A stretch of DNA of 5,462 nucleotides, from NCBI GenBank assembly GCA_019422905.1, contig JAHZCM010000014.1, forward strand, positions 21,719-27,180, in the 5' to 3' direction. How positions within the stretch are numbered: position 1 is the stretch's first letter; every line of letters starts with the position of its first letter. This DNA comes from Oscillospiraceae bacterium. GTDB taxonomy: Bacteria; Bacillota; Clostridia; Oscillospirales; Acutalibacteraceae. The position numbers and the translations under genes were made by a program. Shown piece by piece: positions 3,717-5,462 of this stretch. The notes below the pieces were generated by a model that did no database searches, had not been told where the DNA came from, and worked only from the letters and a program-made list of their open reading frames with translations.

Positions 3717-5462
3717 ATGTTTGAAAATTTCAGAGTGTTTGAGACGGAGTTTGCCGGCCGGCCGCTGAAAATCGAAACCGGCAAAATGGCGCAGCTTGCA
3801 AACGGCGAATGCCTTGTGCGCTACGGCGAAACCACCATCCATGTTGCGGCGACGGCTTCCGCAAAGCCGCGCGACGGCATCGACTTCTTCCCGTTGTCCG
3901 TCGACTTCGAGGAGAAGCTCTACTCCGTGGGCAAGATCCCGGGCTCCTTCCTGAAGCGTGAGGGCCGCCCGACCGATAAGGCGATCCTCGTCTGCCGCAT
4001 GATTGACCGCCCGATCCGCCCGCTGTTCCCGAAGGATATGCGCAACGACGTTTCGATCGTCTGCACCGTTATGTCCGTCGATCCGGACTGCTCGCCGGAG
4101 ATTGCCGCGCTTGTCGGCACCAGCGTCGCGCTGTCCATTTCCGATATCCCGTGGAACGGCCCGATCAGCGGCGTTTCCGTCGGCCTTGTGGAGGGCAAGT
4201 TCGTTATCAACCCGACGGCGGAGCAGCGCAAGGTTTCCGAGATGGCGGTCACGGTCGCATCCACGAGCGAGCGCATCGCGATGATCGAGGCCGGTGCGAA
4301 CGAGGTTTCCGATGAGGATATGTTCGACGGCATTATGGCGGGCCATGCGGAAAATCAGAAGATCATCGAGTTCATCAAGGGCATTCAGGCCGAAATCGGC
4401 AAGGAAAAGTTCTCCTATCCGTCCAATGAGCCGGACGAGGAGATGTTCGAGGCGGTCAAGAGCTTCGCCATCGAAGACGTGAAGGCCGCGCTGGATACGG
4501 ACGACAAGACCGTCCGCGACGAGCGCCTGAAGCCCGTTTACGAGAAGGTTCACGAGCATTTCGACGAGCTTTACCCCGACCAGGCGGCGAAGATCGACGA
4601 GTGCCTGTATAAAACGCAGAAATTCGTTGTCCGCCGCTGGCTCCTCGACGAGCAGAAGCGCGTCGACGGCAGAGGCATGGATGAGATCCGCCCGCTTGCG
4701 GCGGAGGTCGGCATTCTGCCGCGCGTACACGGCTCCGGTATGTTCACAAGAGGCCAGACGCAGGTTCTGACCGTTGCGACGCTCGGCTCCACGCGCGACA
4801 ACCAGCTCCTCGACGGCATCGACGACGAGGAATCCAAGCGCTATATCCATCACTACAACTTCCCCTCCTATTCCGTCGGCGAGACGAAGCCTTCGAGAGG
4901 CCCGGGCAGACGCGAGGTCGGCCACGGCGCGCTGGCAGAACGCGCGCTCGTTCCGGTCATCCCGTCGGTTGAAGAGTTCCCGTATACGATCCGCCTTGTC
5001 TCCGAGGTGCTTTCGTCGAACGGCTCCACCTCGCAGGGCTCCATCTGCGGTTCCACACTGGCGCTGATGGACGCCGGCGTGCCGATCAAGGCGCCGGTCG
5101 CCGGTATTTCCTGCGGCCTGATCACCGAGGGCGAGCGCTGGATGACGATGGTCGATATCCAGGGCCTGGAGGACTTCTTCGGCGACATGGACTTCAAGGT
5201 TGCCGGCACGAAGAAGGGCATTACCGCGATCCAGATGGACCTGAAGATCAAGGGCCTTACGCCGGAAATCATCAAGGAGGCGTTCGCAAAGACGCACAAG
5301 GCGAGAAACTATATTCTCGACGAGGTGATGCTGCCGGTTATCGCCGAGCCGCGTCCGGAGCTTTCCAAGTATGCGCCGAAGATGCTCTCCACGATTGTTC
5401 CGGTCGATAAGATCCGCGAGGTCATCGGCTCCGGCGGCAAGGTCATCCAGAAGATCTGCGCC
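3717..5462 (+). CDS. pnp: Polynucleotide phosphorylase (PNPase), 3' partial
   Basis: PNPase degrades RNA 3' to 5' using phosphate and releases nucleoside diphosphates; it can also add tails. It works as a ring-shaped trimer, alone or with other degradosome proteins. The 582 residues present show the first RNase PH-like domain (about 1-145, with REGRPTDKAIL and IDRPIRPLFP), the helical linker domain, and the second, catalytic RNase PH domain. That domain has GRREVGHG with R398, R399 and H403, SNGSTSQGS with phosphate-binding S437-S439, and GDMDFKVAG with D486 and D492. These numbers coincide with the E. coli active-site positions as I recall them. The KH domain has just begun, with its GXXG loop (GSGG, 571-574), when the window ends. 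The rest of KH and the S1 domain, about 120 residues, lie outside. An AGGA at 3704-3707 sits 9 bases before the ATG. Expression is probably by read-through from rpsO, adjusted by the long leader hairpin. Confidence 0.98.
   Translation, partial: MFENFRVFETEFAGRPLKIETGKMAQLANGECLVRYGETTIHVAATASAKPRDGIDFFPLSVDFEEKLYSVGKIPGSFLKREGRPTDKAILVCRMIDRPIRPLFPKDMRNDVSIVCTVMSVDPDCSPEIAALVGTSVALSISDIPWNGPISGVSVGLVEGKFVINPTAEQRKVSEMAVTVASTSERIAMIEAGANEVSDEDMFDGIMAGHAENQKIIEFIKGIQAEIGKEKFSYPSNEPDEEMFEAVKSFAIEDVKAALDTDDKTVRDERLKPVYEKVHEHFDELYPDQAAKIDECLYKTQKFVVRRWLLDEQKRVDGRGMDEIRPLAAEVGILPRVHGSGMFTRGQTQVLTVATLGSTRDNQLLDGIDDEESKRYIHHYNFPSYSVGETKPSRGPGRREVGHGALAERALVPVIPSVEEFPYTIRLVSEVLSSNGSTSQGSICGSTLALMDAGVPIKAPVAGISCGLITEGERWMTMVDIQGLEDFFGDMDFKVAGTKKGITAIQMDLKIKGLTPEIIKEAFAKTHKARNYILDEVMLPVIAEPRPELSKYAPKMLSTIVPVDKIREVIGSGGKVIQKICA

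Noticed and set aside
3693..5297. Long minus-strand open frame (534 codons) opposite pnp
   Set aside because: It is a shadow of a high-GC gene: the plus frame is an unmistakable PNPase with all active-site motifs, and the antisense frame has no ribosome site or known domain and is unusually rich in Arg, Leu and Asp.

Overview
The window looks like a chromosomal housekeeping segment of a fairly GC-rich Clostridia-type Bacillota, possibly Oscillospirales/Ruminococcaceae-like. That assignment is inferred from Gram-positive-style Shine-Dalgarno sites, a bifunctional RibF, a DegV/FakB-type protein, an rpsO-pnp pair typical of bacterial chromosomes, and a C-terminal domain style seen in clostridial hypothetical proteins. 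No mobile element, CRISPR array, tRNA or rRNA is visible.

Layout, left to right. (1) Bases 1-2000, plus strand: ribF, cut at its 5' end by the window edge by probably only a codon or two. After a complete FAD synthetase/riboflavin kinase the frame stays open for about 345 more residues. This tail is an uncharacterised domain ending in a GGADGPT motif known from the beta subunits of sodium-pumping decarboxylases. (2) Bases 1996-2037: a hairpin between converging genes, with a good T-tract on the minus side. (3) Bases 2058-2912, minus strand: a DegV/FakB-family fatty-acid-binding protein with its own promoter. A perfect 8-2-8 inverted repeat overlaps the -10 box of that promoter. (4) Bases 2913-3276: a divergent intergenic region holding the degV promoter, a structured stretch of unknown role, the rpsO promoter and a roughly 105-nt rpsO leader. 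(5) Bases 3277-3540: rpsO (ribosomal protein S15). (6) Bases 3541-3716: the rpsO-pnp gap, with a 12-bp GC hairpin and then a very long hairpin (3602-3676) just ahead of pnp. (7) Bases 3717-5462: pnp (polynucleotide phosphorylase), truncated by the right edge at the start of its KH domain.

The order truB-ribF-rpsO-pnp is a familiar bacterial arrangement. Here ribF, rpsO and pnp keep that order, but a convergent degV sits between ribF and rpsO and breaks co-transcription. rpsO and pnp probably still form one transcript. The long hairpin between them resembles in position and form the RNase III-cleaved pnp leader of E. coli, through which PNPase represses its own synthesis. The points most worth following up are the ribF fusion with its borrowed-looking motif and the long pnp-leader hairpin, which also carries a small ORF.
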